Below, one piece after another: positions 21,159 to 30,684 of a DNA stretch of 64,000 bases; position 1 is the stretch's first letter, and every line of letters begins with the position of its first letter. Under the pieces are notes generated by a model. That model was not told the DNA's origin and ran no database searches. It saw only the letters and a list, made by a program, of their open reading frames with translations. This stretch comes from Corticimicrobacter populi (lineage in GTDB: Bacteria > Pseudomonadota > Gammaproteobacteria > Burkholderiales > Burkholderiaceae_B). The DNA is taken from positions 186,001 to 250,000 of the forward strand of contig NZ_QETA01000005.1 in the NCBI RefSeq assembly GCF_003123725.1, written 5' to 3'. The translations under genes and the position numbers were made by a program.

Positions 21159-22055
21159 TCAGGGGGATGGGCGGGAGAGGCGTTCGAGCAGCGATCCCAG
21201 GGCCAGGCCCGTGTCCTGAGGGGCTATGGACGACCGGGCCGCTTCTCTGGATGCAGTGACTGGCCGGCTGGTATCGGGCGCAGTTGGCGTGTCGGTGGAT
21301 GTCACGGTGGCGATGGCAGTGGCGCTACTCATCATCTGGCCCAGGCGTGCTGCCGTGTCCTGGATATGTTGGCGCGTATCTTCGGCCAGTCCGGCTTGAT
21401 CCATCAGTCGGCCAGCGGCCGCAGGGTCGTTCTGCATGAGCAGTAATATGGCCATGTTGCTGAGAAATACGGGATTGTCCGGGGCCAGTTCGGCCGCCTG
21501 TCCCAAAGGCAGACGGGCACCTGCAGGATCACCTGCTGCCAGCCGGGCATAGCCCAGGTCATTGAGCATCTCCGGATTGGCAGGCTCCATGCCGGTCGCA
21601 CGCTCCAGATGCTCGATGGCCTGGATCAGGTCACCATTGCCGGCAGCCAGCAAACCCAGTCCATGCCAGCCTTGGGCAGCCAGCGGTGTACGCAGCAAGG
21701 CCTGGTAGGCCTGTGTGCTGGGTGCGATCTGCCCGGTGCGGCGCAGCGATTCGGCTTCCAGCGCTGTCAGTTCAGGTGTGCGGCCGAACCGGGCCTGGTG
21801 CACATTGATATAGGCCAGTGCCGCAAAATAGCGGCCCTGCTGCTGGTTCTCCCGGATCAGGCGCACCAGCATGGCGGGCGTATCCTGGGCCTGCCGACGG
21901 GCTTCGTCGAATTCGTGCTGGCGCATCTGCGCCTGTTGTGCCTGTTGTTCCTGCATGAACTGCCAGGCACTGTCGGCCTGCGACATGCTGCAACCGGACA
22001 GGAATATGCCGAGCAGGCCTGAAAGCAGGAGGGTATTCGGCAATCGGACTGTCAT
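21159..22055 (-). CDS. tadD: TadD-like TPR lipoprotein
   Basis: 298 residues with a lipoprotein signal (LLLSGLLGIFLSGC; the Cys follows LSG) and tetratricopeptide repeats from about residue 60 to 220, e.g. QGWHGLGLLAAGNGDLIQAI and EMLNDLGYARLAAGDPAGAR. TadD is the pilotin-like TPR protein of Tad pilus systems and supports assembly of the secretin RcpA. ATG 22055 is adjacent to the tadC stop (TAAATG) and its AGGAGG lies inside the end of tadC, so the two are coupled. Confidence 0.85.
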   Translation of the reverse strand: MTVRLPNTLLLSGLLGIFLSGCSMSQADSAWQFMQEQQAQQAQMRQHEFDEARRQAQDTPAMLVRLIRENQQQGRYFAALAYINVHQARFGRTPELTALEAESLRRTGQIAPSTQAYQALLRTPLAAQGWHGLGLLAAGNGDLIQAIEHLERATGMEPANPEMLNDLGYARLAAGDPAGARLPLGQAAELAPDNPVFLSNMAILLLMQNDPAAAGRLMDQAGLAEDTRQHIQDTAARLGQMMSSATAIATVTSTDTPTAPDTSRPVTASREAARSSIAPQDTGLALGSLLERLSRPSP

Positions 22056-23048
22056 TTACTGACCTCCTGTGACACGGGCCAGCCCGCGGATGATGGCAAT
22101 GAAGCCGGCACCACCCGTGACAATGATGAGTGCGGGCATGAGCGTCAGCACCATGACGGCCGTCATCTTGACGGTCTGGTGACCGATTTTTTCCTTCAGG
22201 TCGAGCTTGCGCTGTTCACGCAGGCGGGCACTGAATCGTGTCAGAGGTTCCTGGACCGCTCCACCATGTTGATCGACCTGCGCAATCAGGCGGCACAGGG
22301 CGGACAGGTCGTCGTTGCCGAAGGCACTGCCGAGTCGTTGCAATGATTGTTCACGGGTGCGGCCATGGCTGTACTGGTTCAGCGCCAGTTGCAGTTCTCG
22401 ACTCAACACCGGCATGGCAGGTGCAAAATCCTCGACGATGACATGCAGACTCTGATCCATCGACAGGCCGACGCCCTGCAGCAGCCGCAATCCGTCTATC
22501 AGCAAGGGGAGTTCCCGGCTGACGGCGGCGCGTCGCGCCTGCACATGACGCAGCAGTAGCCATTTGGGCAGCATCCAGCCCAGAGCAAAGCAGGCGAACA
22601 GCAGGGCGGTCTGGCCCAGTATCGCGCTGCCGACCAGGGTGACACGCCCTGCCGCCAGCCAGGAAAACAGTGGCAGACCCAGCGCCAGCAAGGTCCGTCC
22701 GAAAACGAACAGTGCCTTGGTGCGCGCGGGATGATCAAAGCCGCCCTGTTCGAGCAATTGTCTGTCTTCGCGCGGCAATAACAGATCGCCAAAACGGCTG
22801 CGTGCCCAGCGTCCGCCCAGTGTCGTAACGGTTTCCATGAAATAGGCGAAGCGCGACTGCGGCGCGGCCTTGGATGTTGCTGCCGACCGTGTTTGCCGAT
22901 GGCTGTCCAGGGTGCGATCCATAACCCGCTCCAGTCGCCATTGTCGCCATTGCCTGTGCAGCAGCCCCAGGCCTGCCAGCAACAGGGCAATGGCCAGGCA
23001 GGCGACAGCCAGCGCAGCGAGCAGGGTGGGATTGTTCAGGAAGTCCAT
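22056..23048 (-). CDS. tadC: TadC inner-membrane platform protein
   Basis: 330 residues, type II secretion F-domain family. Hydrophobic segments at the N-terminus, two in the middle and one at the end flank the cytoplasmic F domain (AVSRELPLLIDGLRLLQGVG, then the conserved LSALCRLIAQVDQHGG). TadB and TadC are thought to form the inner-membrane platform on which the TadA ATPase drives Flp pilus assembly. ATG 23048 has AGGA upstream and lies 2 bp after the tadB stop. Confidence 0.92.
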   Translation of the reverse strand: MDFLNNPTLLAALAVACLAIALLLAGLGLLHRQWRQWRLERVMDRTLDSHRQTRSAATSKAAPQSRFAYFMETVTTLGGRWARSRFGDLLLPREDRQLLEQGGFDHPARTKALFVFGRTLLALGLPLFSWLAAGRVTLVGSAILGQTALLFACFALGWMLPKWLLLRHVQARRAAVSRELPLLIDGLRLLQGVGLSMDQSLHVIVEDFAPAMPVLSRELQLALNQYSHGRTREQSLQRLGSAFGNDDLSALCRLIAQVDQHGGAVQEPLTRFSARLREQRKLDLKEKIGHQTVKMTAVMVLTLMPALIIVTGGAGFIAIIRGLARVTGGQ

Positions 23049-23050
23049 GT

Positions 23051-23992
23051 TTATCTTTCGTCCTGAATGGCGCTGGCCAGGCGATATAGCCAACATGTGC
23101 CGGCGATTTGAAGGAAGGCTGCCAGCAGCAGCAATTTGCCGCCCAGTGCGTCATGCCACATGTTCATGAACAGCGTGCCGTTGACGATGACGGTGTAGGC
23201 GGCAATCGCCAGGGGCAGAATCGCCAGTATCCAGGCCGACAGGCGTGTTTCCGCCGAGAGTGCCCGCATTTCGTGTCGAGCCTGGTGCAGATCGCGCATG
23301 AACAGGGCCATTCTTTCCAGAACCTGATCGCTGCGGCCACCGTATCGCAGCGCAATGCCGATGATGGCGGCGACCAGATACAGTTCATGCATCCGGTACT
23401 GCCCGGCTACCTGTTTGCTGGCGCTGTCCAGATCCTTGCCGGAGCGCACCAGACTGTCGATGCGATCGAGCGCATCGCGCAGTGGTGGTTCGACCGTGCG
23501 CAGTGCTGACTGGAATGCAGCTCCCAGGCTGTTGCCGATCGTCAGCAGCCGTACCATGGATTCCAGGAAATCAGGGAGCTGGGCGGCCATGCGCTGGCGA
23601 CGGATGGCGGCGCGGCGCCACAACAGCAGCAACTGGATGCCGAACAGCAGCAGGCCCAGCAAGAGTCCGGACAGGGGATGGACGAGCAGGCTGACGACAA
23701 GGGCCAGCAGCAATGGTACGCCGTCCAGCATGATGTAGAACCGCAGGCTGGGGCGTTGACCCGCCTGCAGTAACAGGCTTTGCCAGAATGTGGGGCCGGC
23801 CGGCAAGCGCAGAGGTGCTGCGCTTCCTGGAGGCGCAGCATGCGCATGAGGGTGCCGTTGCTGTAGTTGCTGGTCAATGAAGCGTGCGCTGGCATCGCTG
23901 GACTGCTGGGCAGCACCCATGCGCCACAGCCAGAGTGCGGCTGCAAGCAATAGCAAAATGAGGCTGGCGATCAGCAGCAGGGCGGGTGTCAT
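23051..23992 (-). CDS. tadB: TadB inner-membrane platform protein
   Basis: 313 residues with N-terminal membrane span, two central spans, the type II secretion F domain (QLPDFLESMVRLLTIGNSLG; later YRMHELYLVAAIIGIALRYG) and two C-terminal spans. Partner of TadC in the Tad inner-membrane platform. Its ATG overlaps the tadA stop (TGATG), which implies coupled translation. Confidence 0.92.
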   Translation of the reverse strand: MTPALLLIASLILLLLAAALWLWRMGAAQQSSDASARFIDQQLQQRHPHAHAAPPGSAAPLRLPAGPTFWQSLLLQAGQRPSLRFYIMLDGVPLLLALVVSLLVHPLSGLLLGLLLFGIQLLLLWRRAAIRRQRMAAQLPDFLESMVRLLTIGNSLGAAFQSALRTVEPPLRDALDRIDSLVRSGKDLDSASKQVAGQYRMHELYLVAAIIGIALRYGGRSDQVLERMALFMRDLHQARHEMRALSAETRLSAWILAILPLAIAAYTVIVNGTLFMNMWHDALGGKLLLLAAFLQIAGTCWLYRLASAIQDER

Positions 23993-25347
23993 CAGGATCT
24001 CCTGAACCAGAACCCTCCCGACTCCGGCGGGGGTGTGCCGGTGTCGGGATCGCGCAGTGCGTGGCGTACGGGGGCCAGCTTGGGCGTGTGTGGCTGGATG
24101 CCCAGGCTGTGCCAGCGCTCGAGTTCTGCCCCATCGGCATCCAGGACGGTTTCATGGCGATACAGCTCCTGCGTGGCAATGATTCCGTCACCCACGCCGG
24201 TGATTTCCGTGAGCGAGAGGATGCGTCGCTTGCCGTTGGACATGCGACCGATCTGGATGATGAAATCGACGGCGCTGGCAATTTGCCGCCGCAGACTGTC
24301 CTCGCTGCCCTGGAAGCCGGCAAAGCCTGCCAGCATCTCGATCCGATACAGGCATTCGCGTGGCGAGTTGGCATGGATCGTGGCCATCGAACCGTCGTGG
24401 CCTGTGTTCATCGCCTGCAGCATATCCATGACTTCGGCACCGCGTACTTCGCCTACGATCACCCGGTCAGGACGCATGCGCAGGCTGTTGCGGATCAGGT
24501 CGCGGATGGAGACAATGCCGGTGCCATCGAAGCCCCCCTGGCGCGACTCCAGACGTACCACGTGCGGGTGGTTGAGGGCCAGTTCGGCAGTATCCTCGAC
24601 CGTGATGATCCGCTCGCGTTGGGGAATGCAGAAGGCCAGCGCATTGAGCAGGGATGTTTTGCCCGAACTGGTGCCGCCGGAGATGATGATGTTGCATCGT
24701 TGTTCCACGGCAAGGCGCAGAAAGCGCAGGATCTGCTCGTCGAATGTCCCCAGTGCCAGCAGATCTTCCGGTTTGAGCGGATCGCGCCGAAATTTCCGGA
24801 TCGAGACCATGGGGCCGTCGACGGCCAGGGGTTCAATGATGGCGTTGAGCCGCCCGCCGTCGGGCAGGCGGGCATCTACCATGGGGCAGGATTCGTCCAG
24901 CCTGCGCCCCAATGGGGCGAGGATGCGTCGCACGATGCGCAGCACATGGGCATTGTCGTTGAAAGCCAGCGGCTCCTCTTCCAGTATGCCCTGGCGCGAC
25001 ACGAACACGTGGTCATAGCCATTGATCAGGATGTCTTCCACGCCGGGATCCGACAGCAGGTCTTCGAGCGGCCCGAACCCCGACAGCTCCTTGGTCAGGA
25101 CGTCCGTGATGCGACGCTGCTCCATTTCGTTGATCGGCAGGCGCTTGAGCCGGGTGAAGGCCGCCACTTCGATGGCAACGAATTCTCCGATGGCCTCGCG
25201 CGACCAGCGCCCGAACTCTGCCCCCAGCTCTTCGATCCGTTCGAGCAGGTGCTCGTGCGCGGCCGCCTTGACCCGAAGGTAAGGCTGAGCGTCGTCGGAA
25301 CGACGGCTTTCGTCGGGACTGAAGGGGGTGTTGGCAGCATGGATCAT
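23992..25347 (-). CDS. tadA: TadA/CpaF secretion ATPase
   Basis: 451-residue ATPase that powers assembly of the Flp/Tad pilus, homologous to CpaF and type II/IV secretion ATPases. Visible: Walker A GGTSSGKTSLLNAL, an Asp-box region TVEDTAELAL, Walker B-like RPDRVIVGEVRGAEVMDML, and a His box in HDGSMATIHANSPRE. The N-terminal domain has GFGPLEDLLSDPGVEDILIN, typical of CpaF. ATG 25347 is preceded by AGGAACTGCC; the frame upstream is open but not conserved. Confidence 0.95.
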   Translation of the reverse strand: MIHAANTPFSPDESRRSDDAQPYLRVKAAAHEHLLERIEELGAEFGRWSREAIGEFVAIEVAAFTRLKRLPINEMEQRRITDVLTKELSGFGPLEDLLSDPGVEDILINGYDHVFVSRQGILEEEPLAFNDNAHVLRIVRRILAPLGRRLDESCPMVDARLPDGGRLNAIIEPLAVDGPMVSIRKFRRDPLKPEDLLALGTFDEQILRFLRLAVEQRCNIIISGGTSSGKTSLLNALAFCIPQRERIITVEDTAELALNHPHVVRLESRQGGFDGTGIVSIRDLIRNSLRMRPDRVIVGEVRGAEVMDMLQAMNTGHDGSMATIHANSPRECLYRIEMLAGFAGFQGSEDSLRRQIASAVDFIIQIGRMSNGKRRILSLTEITGVGDGIIATQELYRHETVLDADGAELERWHSLGIQPHTPKLAPVRHALRDPDTGTPPPESGGFWFRRS

Positions 25348-25369
25348 GGCAGTTCCTGGGGGCAGAGCA

Positions 25370-26644
25370 TCAGGGGCGTGGGGAGGTGCGGCGTGTGCCT
25401 GGCAAGAGAGTGCTGAACCAGCTGCTGCGGGGCGCATCGCTGCGCGGCAGGTCTATGGTCTGGTCAATCAGGCTGTCCATGCTGCGCAGATAGGGGTCGC
25501 GTTCCGCGGTTTCGAACAGCAGCTTGCCCTGACTGGCTCCGGACATGAGCGCCAGGGTCCGGTCAGGCAGGGTGGCGTAGACCGACAGCCCGAATTTTTC
25601 GGCAATCTGAGCAGCCTCCATGCCGTAACGTTCGTCGTACCGGTTGACCAGCAGGCGGAGCGTATGGCGTGGCACATGCAGGTGTTCCAACTCATCCAGC
25701 CGATCTGCCAGAGAGACCAGGGCTCCGATACTTTGATCCGTGACCAGCCAGGTGGCGGCGGCCGAACGCGCCAGTGCGCTGGCAAAGTCCGGATTGACCA
25801 GCCCGCCGGCATCGATCAGCACACACCCGTAGTACTGTTGCAGGCTGGCGTACAGCAACAATGATTCTTCCTGCGAGATGCGACGCATGCGCTCCAGATC
25901 CCGTGGCAGTGACAGCACGCTCAGGCCGCTGGCTGTGCGGGGCAGGGCGGCGTCCAGCAACGTATCGTCCAGCCTGCGCAGGTTGCGGACCGCTTCAGTG
26001 AAGTCGAATGTATCCGGTAGTCCCAGATGCAGCAGACAATCGCCGACAGGGGTGCCCAGATCCAGCAGGCAGACGCGGTGCTCCATGTCAGTTTCAGGCC
26101 GCGACGGGTCGTTGCCCTGTCCTTTTTGGGCCAGGCGGGTCTGCAGGGACGTTGCCATATGGACGGCCAGGGTGCTGGTGCCGACGCCAGGCCGTACGCC
26201 GAGCAACAGGATACTGTTGGCACTGTTCTTGGCAGCCTGTCGCGCGGTCAGATGCGGGCACAGCAACTGTTCGAGGATATGGCGCAACTCGTCGGCGCAA
26301 CTTGGATCGGCAAATTCGCTGACGCCTGCGCGCAGGGCCGTGATGACACTGTCGGGATGGGCCTGCGAGCCCAGGGCGATCCGCGGCAGATCAGGCTGTG
26401 CCAGCGCCAGCTTGCGGGCCTGTTCTGCGCTCTGTCGCAGCTTGTCGGGCTGCTCGGGATCCGGCATGAAGTCCAGCAGCAGTGCGTCCATGTTGCCGGG
26501 TTTCTCGGCCAACCGGGCACCTACATCCCGCGTGCTCAGGATGACGCCCAGATCGCCGATCACGGTATTCAGGTGAGCCTGCAGTGCGTCGTTGTCGGCA
26601 TACAGCAGGAACCGGTAGGGGGCAGACTGCAGATTGTCGGGCAC
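25370..26644 (-). CDS. tadZ: TadZ/CpaE pilus localisation ATPase
   Basis: 424 residues in two parts: an N-terminal receiver-like domain (about 1-130) and a ParA/MinD-like C-terminal domain with a variant Walker A, LLGVRPGVGTSTLAVHMA, VCLLDLGTPVGDCLLHL and CVLIDAGGLVNPDF. TadZ/CpaE places the Tad apparatus at its site in the cell. The usual signature lysine early in Walker A is replaced by Arg-Pro, as is common in this atypical family. The start is GTG 26644, with GAGGAAG 7 nt before; the frame is open far upstream but that part is an antisense shadow of rcpA. Confidence 0.88.
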   Translation of the reverse strand: MPDNLQSAPYRFLLYADNDALQAHLNTVIGDLGVILSTRDVGARLAEKPGNMDALLLDFMPDPEQPDKLRQSAEQARKLALAQPDLPRIALGSQAHPDSVITALRAGVSEFADPSCADELRHILEQLLCPHLTARQAAKNSANSILLLGVRPGVGTSTLAVHMATSLQTRLAQKGQGNDPSRPETDMEHRVCLLDLGTPVGDCLLHLGLPDTFDFTEAVRNLRRLDDTLLDAALPRTASGLSVLSLPRDLERMRRISQEESLLLYASLQQYYGCVLIDAGGLVNPDFASALARSAAATWLVTDQSIGALVSLADRLDELEHLHVPRHTLRLLVNRYDERYGMEAAQIAEKFGLSVYATLPDRTLALMSGASQGKLLFETAERDPYLRSMDSLIDQTIDLPRSDAPRSSWFSTLLPGTRRTSPRP

Positions 26645-26675
26645 GGTGAATCTTCCTCTCGATAAACGGTATCTG

Positions 26676-28022
26676 TCAGCGTGAGAATCCGGGCATGACC
26701 TGGGAACTGCCTGCGCCCAGCAGGTACTGTCCCCACGCATTGCCGATGGTGTCCGGCGGATCGCGATCCTGTCCCGGCAGCGGGATGGGGACATTGCGCG
26801 CGATAGGTCGCACCAGGCGTGGCGTGACCACGATGACCAGTTCCATTTCCGTCTGGTTGTAGCGCATGCTTCGGAAAAAGGCGCCGATGACAGGCAGATC
26901 GCCCAGAAACGGCAGCTTGTTGACATTCGCAATGGTCTGGCGAGAGACCAGCCCGCTGATGATGAAGCTTTCTCCATGTCCGAGCTCGATCGTGGTATCG
27001 GCCCGACGTGTGCGCAATGCCGGCAGCAGCATGCGGTCATCTCCACTGGAGAGCTGGATGGCGTTGGTGTAGTCGAGCTCACTGGCCTCGGGCGCAACCT
27101 TGAGGAAAATGCGGTCGCCGGACAGGACGGTCGGGCTGACGGTCAGGCCGATACCGAACGGTTTGTATTCGACCGTCTGTGTACCGAGGCCGGCCGAGGT
27201 CGGGATCGGGATTTCGCCGCCGGACAGGAAGCTGGCACTCTGGCCCGACAGGGCGACCAGGGTGGGTTCGGCCAGGACGCGGGCCAGGCTGTTGGCCTGC
27301 AGCAGATCCAGTTCTGCCCGGAAGTGCCTTGATCCACCGAAGATGACTTTGAAACCATCCATCAGTGTCCGGCTGGCACTGTTGGACTGGCCGACCCGGC
27401 CTGCGAATGACCAGCTTCCCCCAGCACGGCCACCCGACCAGTCAATGCCGACCTCTTTCATCACGGAACTATTGAGTTCGACCACTTTGACTTCGACCTG
27501 GACCATGCCACCGACATCGATGACGGATGCATCGACCGTCTGGCTGGCTCCCTGGGTCGCGGCCAATGCCTGCTGGTGATCCGGCAACGATGCCGAGGTG
27601 CCGCTCAGGACGGCACCCTGGCCGGCGATGGCGACCTGTGCCCGAGTTTCCGGCCCTGCTGGTAGCGCCTGTTCGATTTCGTTGGCGACATGGATACGCC
27701 ACTGTTCAGGCTGGGCCTGGCCGCGCAGCCAGACCTGGAGCCGTGTCGTGCCCGGTTGGCCTGCAATCAGCATGACGGCCCCATTGCGGTCGCCAGCCGG
27801 CGGCAGAATGCGTACATCGGCGATTTCCGGGCTGTCGACGGCGATGCGTACCGGTGTGCCGGACAAGGGCAGGGCTTGCTGGCCGCGTGCAGGCAGGCGG
27901 ATTTCCTGCATGGGCCGGACGGCCGTGGTATCCGGCAGAGCGGATTGCGCAGCGACTGGCCATGGCAATGATGCGAGGCAGGTTAGCAGGATTGCGATCA
28001 GGCGGGCCGGAGTAGGCTGCAT
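26676..28022 (-). CDS. rcpA: RcpA/CpaC outer-membrane secretin
   Basis: 448 residues with a signal peptide (LIAILLTCLASLPWPVAAQS), an N-terminal pilus-secretin domain (ARGQQALPLSGTPVRIAVDS), and a C-terminal secretin barrel with the hallmark SGGEIPIPTSAGLGT and the end motif MELVIVVTPRLVRPI. It forms the outer-membrane ring through which the Flp pilus leaves the cell. AGGAA precedes ATG 28022. No BON domain is recognised. Confidence 0.93.
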   Translation of the reverse strand: MQPTPARLIAILLTCLASLPWPVAAQSALPDTTAVRPMQEIRLPARGQQALPLSGTPVRIAVDSPEIADVRILPPAGDRNGAVMLIAGQPGTTRLQVWLRGQAQPEQWRIHVANEIEQALPAGPETRAQVAIAGQGAVLSGTSASLPDHQQALAATQGASQTVDASVIDVGGMVQVEVKVVELNSSVMKEVGIDWSGGRAGGSWSFAGRVGQSNSASRTLMDGFKVIFGGSRHFRAELDLLQANSLARVLAEPTLVALSGQSASFLSGGEIPIPTSAGLGTQTVEYKPFGIGLTVSPTVLSGDRIFLKVAPEASELDYTNAIQLSSGDDRMLLPALRTRRADTTIELGHGESFIISGLVSRQTIANVNKLPFLGDLPVIGAFFRSMRYNQTEMELVIVVTPRLVRPIARNVPIPLPGQDRDPPDTIGNAWGQYLLGAGSSQVMPGFSR

Positions 28023-28037
28023 GGGAGGGTTCCTGTC

Positions 28038-29006
28038 TCAGTAATGTACGGTTTCACGCTGTCCCGCGCGGATGATTTCCAGGGAGCGGGACGCAGTCGA
28101 TGTGGGCGTGGGCCGGGTTTGCTCCTGCTGGCGCGGAGCAGGCTGTTGTGGGTTGCCGGCCAGTTGTGGCAGGCTTTCGCCTGCATAGGCCTGGTTGTTG
28201 GGGCTGTCCAGGGCTGTACGCTCCTGGGGAGACAGGTTGCTGCGCCCGCTCAGTACCGGATTGCGTGGCGCGAATAACTCCGTGTCAGGCAGAGCGGTGT
28301 CGTCGGGGGCTCTCAGAACCAGCTGCAGTTTGCCGTTGCGGGTGGCCAACAGGAGCTCATTGACCTGTCCTACAGGAACGGCCAGGATGGCCGAGCGGAT
28401 GGCTGCCGGCTGGGCAGTGCCTCGTGCCGTTGTCGTGGTGCTGGATGCCGGTGCGGGTTCGGGGGTTTCCAGTGTCTGCTGTCCATAGGCCAGGACCCGC
28501 AAGCGGGGCATCAGCAGGCGGGATTGCGTATGCGAGACCTCGTGGCTGCGGTTGAGCGTGATGAACACATCGACATGATCGCCAGGCAGGATATGCCGGC
28601 CGGCACCGACAATGTCGTCGATGGGGATGGTCAAGGCGCGTTCATCCGGTGCCAGGTGGTGGGCCAGGCCGCGTTTCAGGGAGGAGGCCAGCAAGGGCTC
28701 TCCGGTTGCATGCGGATGGCGCATGCTGGCACCGATCAGTGTGGCAGGATCATCGAAAGCCTGTACAGGGCGGGTTGGCCAGTATTCGACGCGCAGGTCA
28801 GTCGCTGTCAGGACCTGACCGGCATCAATGGTACGGGCGGCCAGCACGACGGGATAAAGGACTGGAGCCGGCGCATCCTGCGTGTTTTCCAGCGCAGGTT
28901 GTGGCGCAGGCGTTGCCGGGTTGCGTGCCAGATGTAGTGCCCACAGCCCCAGCAGCAACGCCAGCAGGACCAGGATCACGGCAAGGATTCGGTGCAGTCG
29001 ACTCAT
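28038..29006 (-). CDS. rcpC: RcpC/CpaB Flp pilus assembly protein
   Basis: 322 residues: N-terminal membrane span (HRILAVILVLLALLLGLWAL), a SAF domain (LAARTIDAGQVLTATDLR; then RHPHATGEPLLASSLKRG), and the CpaB C-terminal domain with GDHVDVFITLN. It is the periplasmic partner of the secretin RcpA. The ATG overlaps the upstream tadE-like stop (ATGA). The C-terminal end is Gln/Pro-rich and poorly conserved. Confidence 0.9.
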   Translation of the reverse strand: MSRLHRILAVILVLLALLLGLWALHLARNPATPAPQPALENTQDAPAPVLYPVVLAARTIDAGQVLTATDLRVEYWPTRPVQAFDDPATLIGASMRHPHATGEPLLASSLKRGLAHHLAPDERALTIPIDDIVGAGRHILPGDHVDVFITLNRSHEVSHTQSRLLMPRLRVLAYGQQTLETPEPAPASSTTTTARGTAQPAAIRSAILAVPVGQVNELLLATRNGKLQLVLRAPDDTALPDTELFAPRNPVLSGRSNLSPQERTALDSPNNQAYAGESLPQLAGNPQQPAPRQQEQTRPTPTSTASRSLEIIRAGQRETVHY

Positions 29007-29533
29007 GATGGCAGGCAGGCTCCATGCGGGGTCAGGACAACGGTGCTGCGGGCACGCAGGGTGGCCGGAGCCAGATCATCGATACCGATCATGCCGGCAG
29101 CCTGTGCTGCAGTGTGTATGGGAGGCCAGCGACGGCTGTCGAAGGCCATATCCAGGCGCAATCGTTGCGGCTTTGGTGTGGTGCTGGCGGTGGCTGAGTA
29201 GCCGTCAGGACATTCGATGGCAGCCATTTGCGTAGAGCAGATGGCTGCCCTGGAGAACCAGCCTGCCGCGTTGACGGCGGTTTCGCATCCACGTGCCAGG
29301 ACGGCAGGTGAGGGGCATGGGCCGGCCTGCCCTGCATTCTCAGCGTATTCACAGTGCAGCAGGATGCTGCGTGCGCCTTCTCCCGCTGCAAACGCGAGGG
29401 TCTGCTGTACCCACAGGATCGAACCGAAGGCAATGACGCCAAACAGCAGCGCCAGTATCAGGACAAGCACCAGGGCAAACTCCATGGCGGCAATGCCACG
29501 CTGGGCGAACAGGCCAGATGGTGTGTGTTTCAT
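29003..29533 (-). CDS. TadE-like minor pilin, second copy (TadF position)
   Basis: 176 residues. The TadE/TadG-like N-terminal segment is RGIAAMEFALVLVLILALLFG followed by a long helix with QQTLAFAAGEGAR. The Glu at MEF matches the Glu5-like position of type IV pilins. The exported part has six or so Cys that could form disulfides. Start ATG 29533; a longer frame exists upstream but is not conserved. It overlaps both neighbours by 4 bp. In tad loci a second TadE-like gene is often called tadF; I leave the symbol open. Confidence 0.82.
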   Translation of the reverse strand: MKHTPSGLFAQRGIAAMEFALVLVLILALLFGVIAFGSILWVQQTLAFAAGEGARSILLHCEYAENAGQAGPCPSPAVLARGCETAVNAAGWFSRAAICSTQMAAIECPDGYSATASTTPKPQRLRLDMAFDSRRWPPIHTAAQAAGMIGIDDLAPATLRARSTVVLTPHGACLPS

Positions 29534-30102
29534 GTGGCTGCCCCCGTTTCCGCGAGGATGCGGACACGACTTTCGAGCGTGTCCGGCAGCAGCGAGATAC
29601 CGAACAGGCGTCCCAGTCCCAATTCCGGCACGATCGGGTGGCGGCTGTAGGGGTAAAGGATCAGGACTTCGACCTCGTTTTCGGCCAGAGGGACTGCACC
29701 ACAGCTTGGCGAGGTTGGGCCGGCCAGGGGGCCGCTGCGGTTGCAGACATGAATCTGCAGTCCGTCGGGGCCCGTGCTGCGCAGCAGCCAGGCCAGGTGA
29801 CTGAGGCTGCAGTTTCTGGCGCGCTCTGCGCGCAATTCGAGGGGGGCTGTGGTCTGCGTGGTGGCCAGCCCGCGCCATGCCGTGCAACTTGCCTCACGAT
29901 CCGGCTCATTGTCCGGCCACCAGCGCAACAGGGTACGGGCCCCTTCCTGCGCCGCCATGTTGAGGCTTTGCTGGGCGGTATAGATCATGCCGAACGACAG
30001 CATGGTGTAGATGGCAAGAAACAACAGCGGAAAGACCAGCGCATATTCCAGGGCATAGTTGCCCGACTGGTACTGTGCTGGAAGGGAGGCGTGTCTTGTC
30101 AT
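29530..30102 (-). CDS. tadE: TadE-like minor pilin
   Basis: 190 residues starting at ATG 30102, which overlaps the tadV stop (ATGA). The TadE signature is GNYALEYALVFPLLFLAIYT, then QQSLNMAAQEGAR. The rest is a small exported domain with several Cys. TadE-type proteins are pseudopilins cleaved by the prepilin peptidase and needed for Flp pilus assembly. It follows tadV and precedes the second tadE-like gene. Confidence 0.84.
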   Translation of the reverse strand: MTRHASLPAQYQSGNYALEYALVFPLLFLAIYTMLSFGMIYTAQQSLNMAAQEGARTLLRWWPDNEPDREASCTAWRGLATTQTTAPLELRAERARNCSLSHLAWLLRSTGPDGLQIHVCNRSGPLAGPTSPSCGAVPLAENEVEVLILYPYSRHPIVPELGLGRLFGISLLPDTLESRVRILAETGAAT

Positions 30103-30599
30103 GAGATGCGTCCCCAATGCCACCAGGCACTCCACAGCAAGGCGGCTGCGGCCAGATAGCCGGCGTATGGGATACCGCGCCGGGTGATGGCATAACGCAC
30201 GGGCAATACTGCCTCGCGTCGCAGCAGCATGACCTGGGTCAGCGCATGCAGCGCACCCGGTATGCTCCCCAGCATCAGGATGATCAGCCAGTTTTCAAGG
30301 CCGGTGAGCCATCCCAGCGTAGCAAGGAACTTGATGTCACCCGCACCCATCAGATGGGCACGCCAGAGTGGCCAGAACACCAGCAGCGACAATGCCATGG
30401 CCAAGCCACCCGACAGCGCCGAGGCACCGTCGCCGGCAGGTGCCAGCCAACCTGCCCGATTGCCCAGCAGCCAGAGGCTCTGGAACGCGAGCGCGAACAG
30501 CAGCAGCCGGTTGGATACCCGGCGGTGCCGCAGATCTTCCAGGATGACGAGCAGGGCAAACAGCACGAATGCGCCCCACCAGGCCAGGCTGCTGGTCAT
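30099..30599 (-). CDS. tadV: TadV/CpaA prepilin peptidase (A24)
   Basis: 166-residue membrane aspartic peptidase that cleaves Flp prepilin leaders. The A24 catalytic motif is seen in MGAGDIKFLATLGWL (GxGD), with the first Asp in ILEDLRHRRVSN. About five to six membrane spans. ATG 30599 is preceded by CCGGAG. There is no separate N-methylase domain, as usual for CpaA/TadV. Confidence 0.93.
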   Translation of the reverse strand: MTSSLAWWGAFVLFALLVILEDLRHRRVSNRLLLFALAFQSLWLLGNRAGWLAPAGDGASALSGGLAMALSLLVFWPLWRAHLMGAGDIKFLATLGWLTGLENWLIILMLGSIPGALHALTQVMLLRREAVLPVRYAITRRGIPYAGYLAAAALLWSAWWHWGRIS

Positions 30600-30684
30600 G
30601 GGTACTCCGGTGCAGGTTGAGTCAGGCGCAGGGAGTCAGGTCAATGCGCCTGCCGGGCTGAGAAAATGACGGATGCAAAAAATG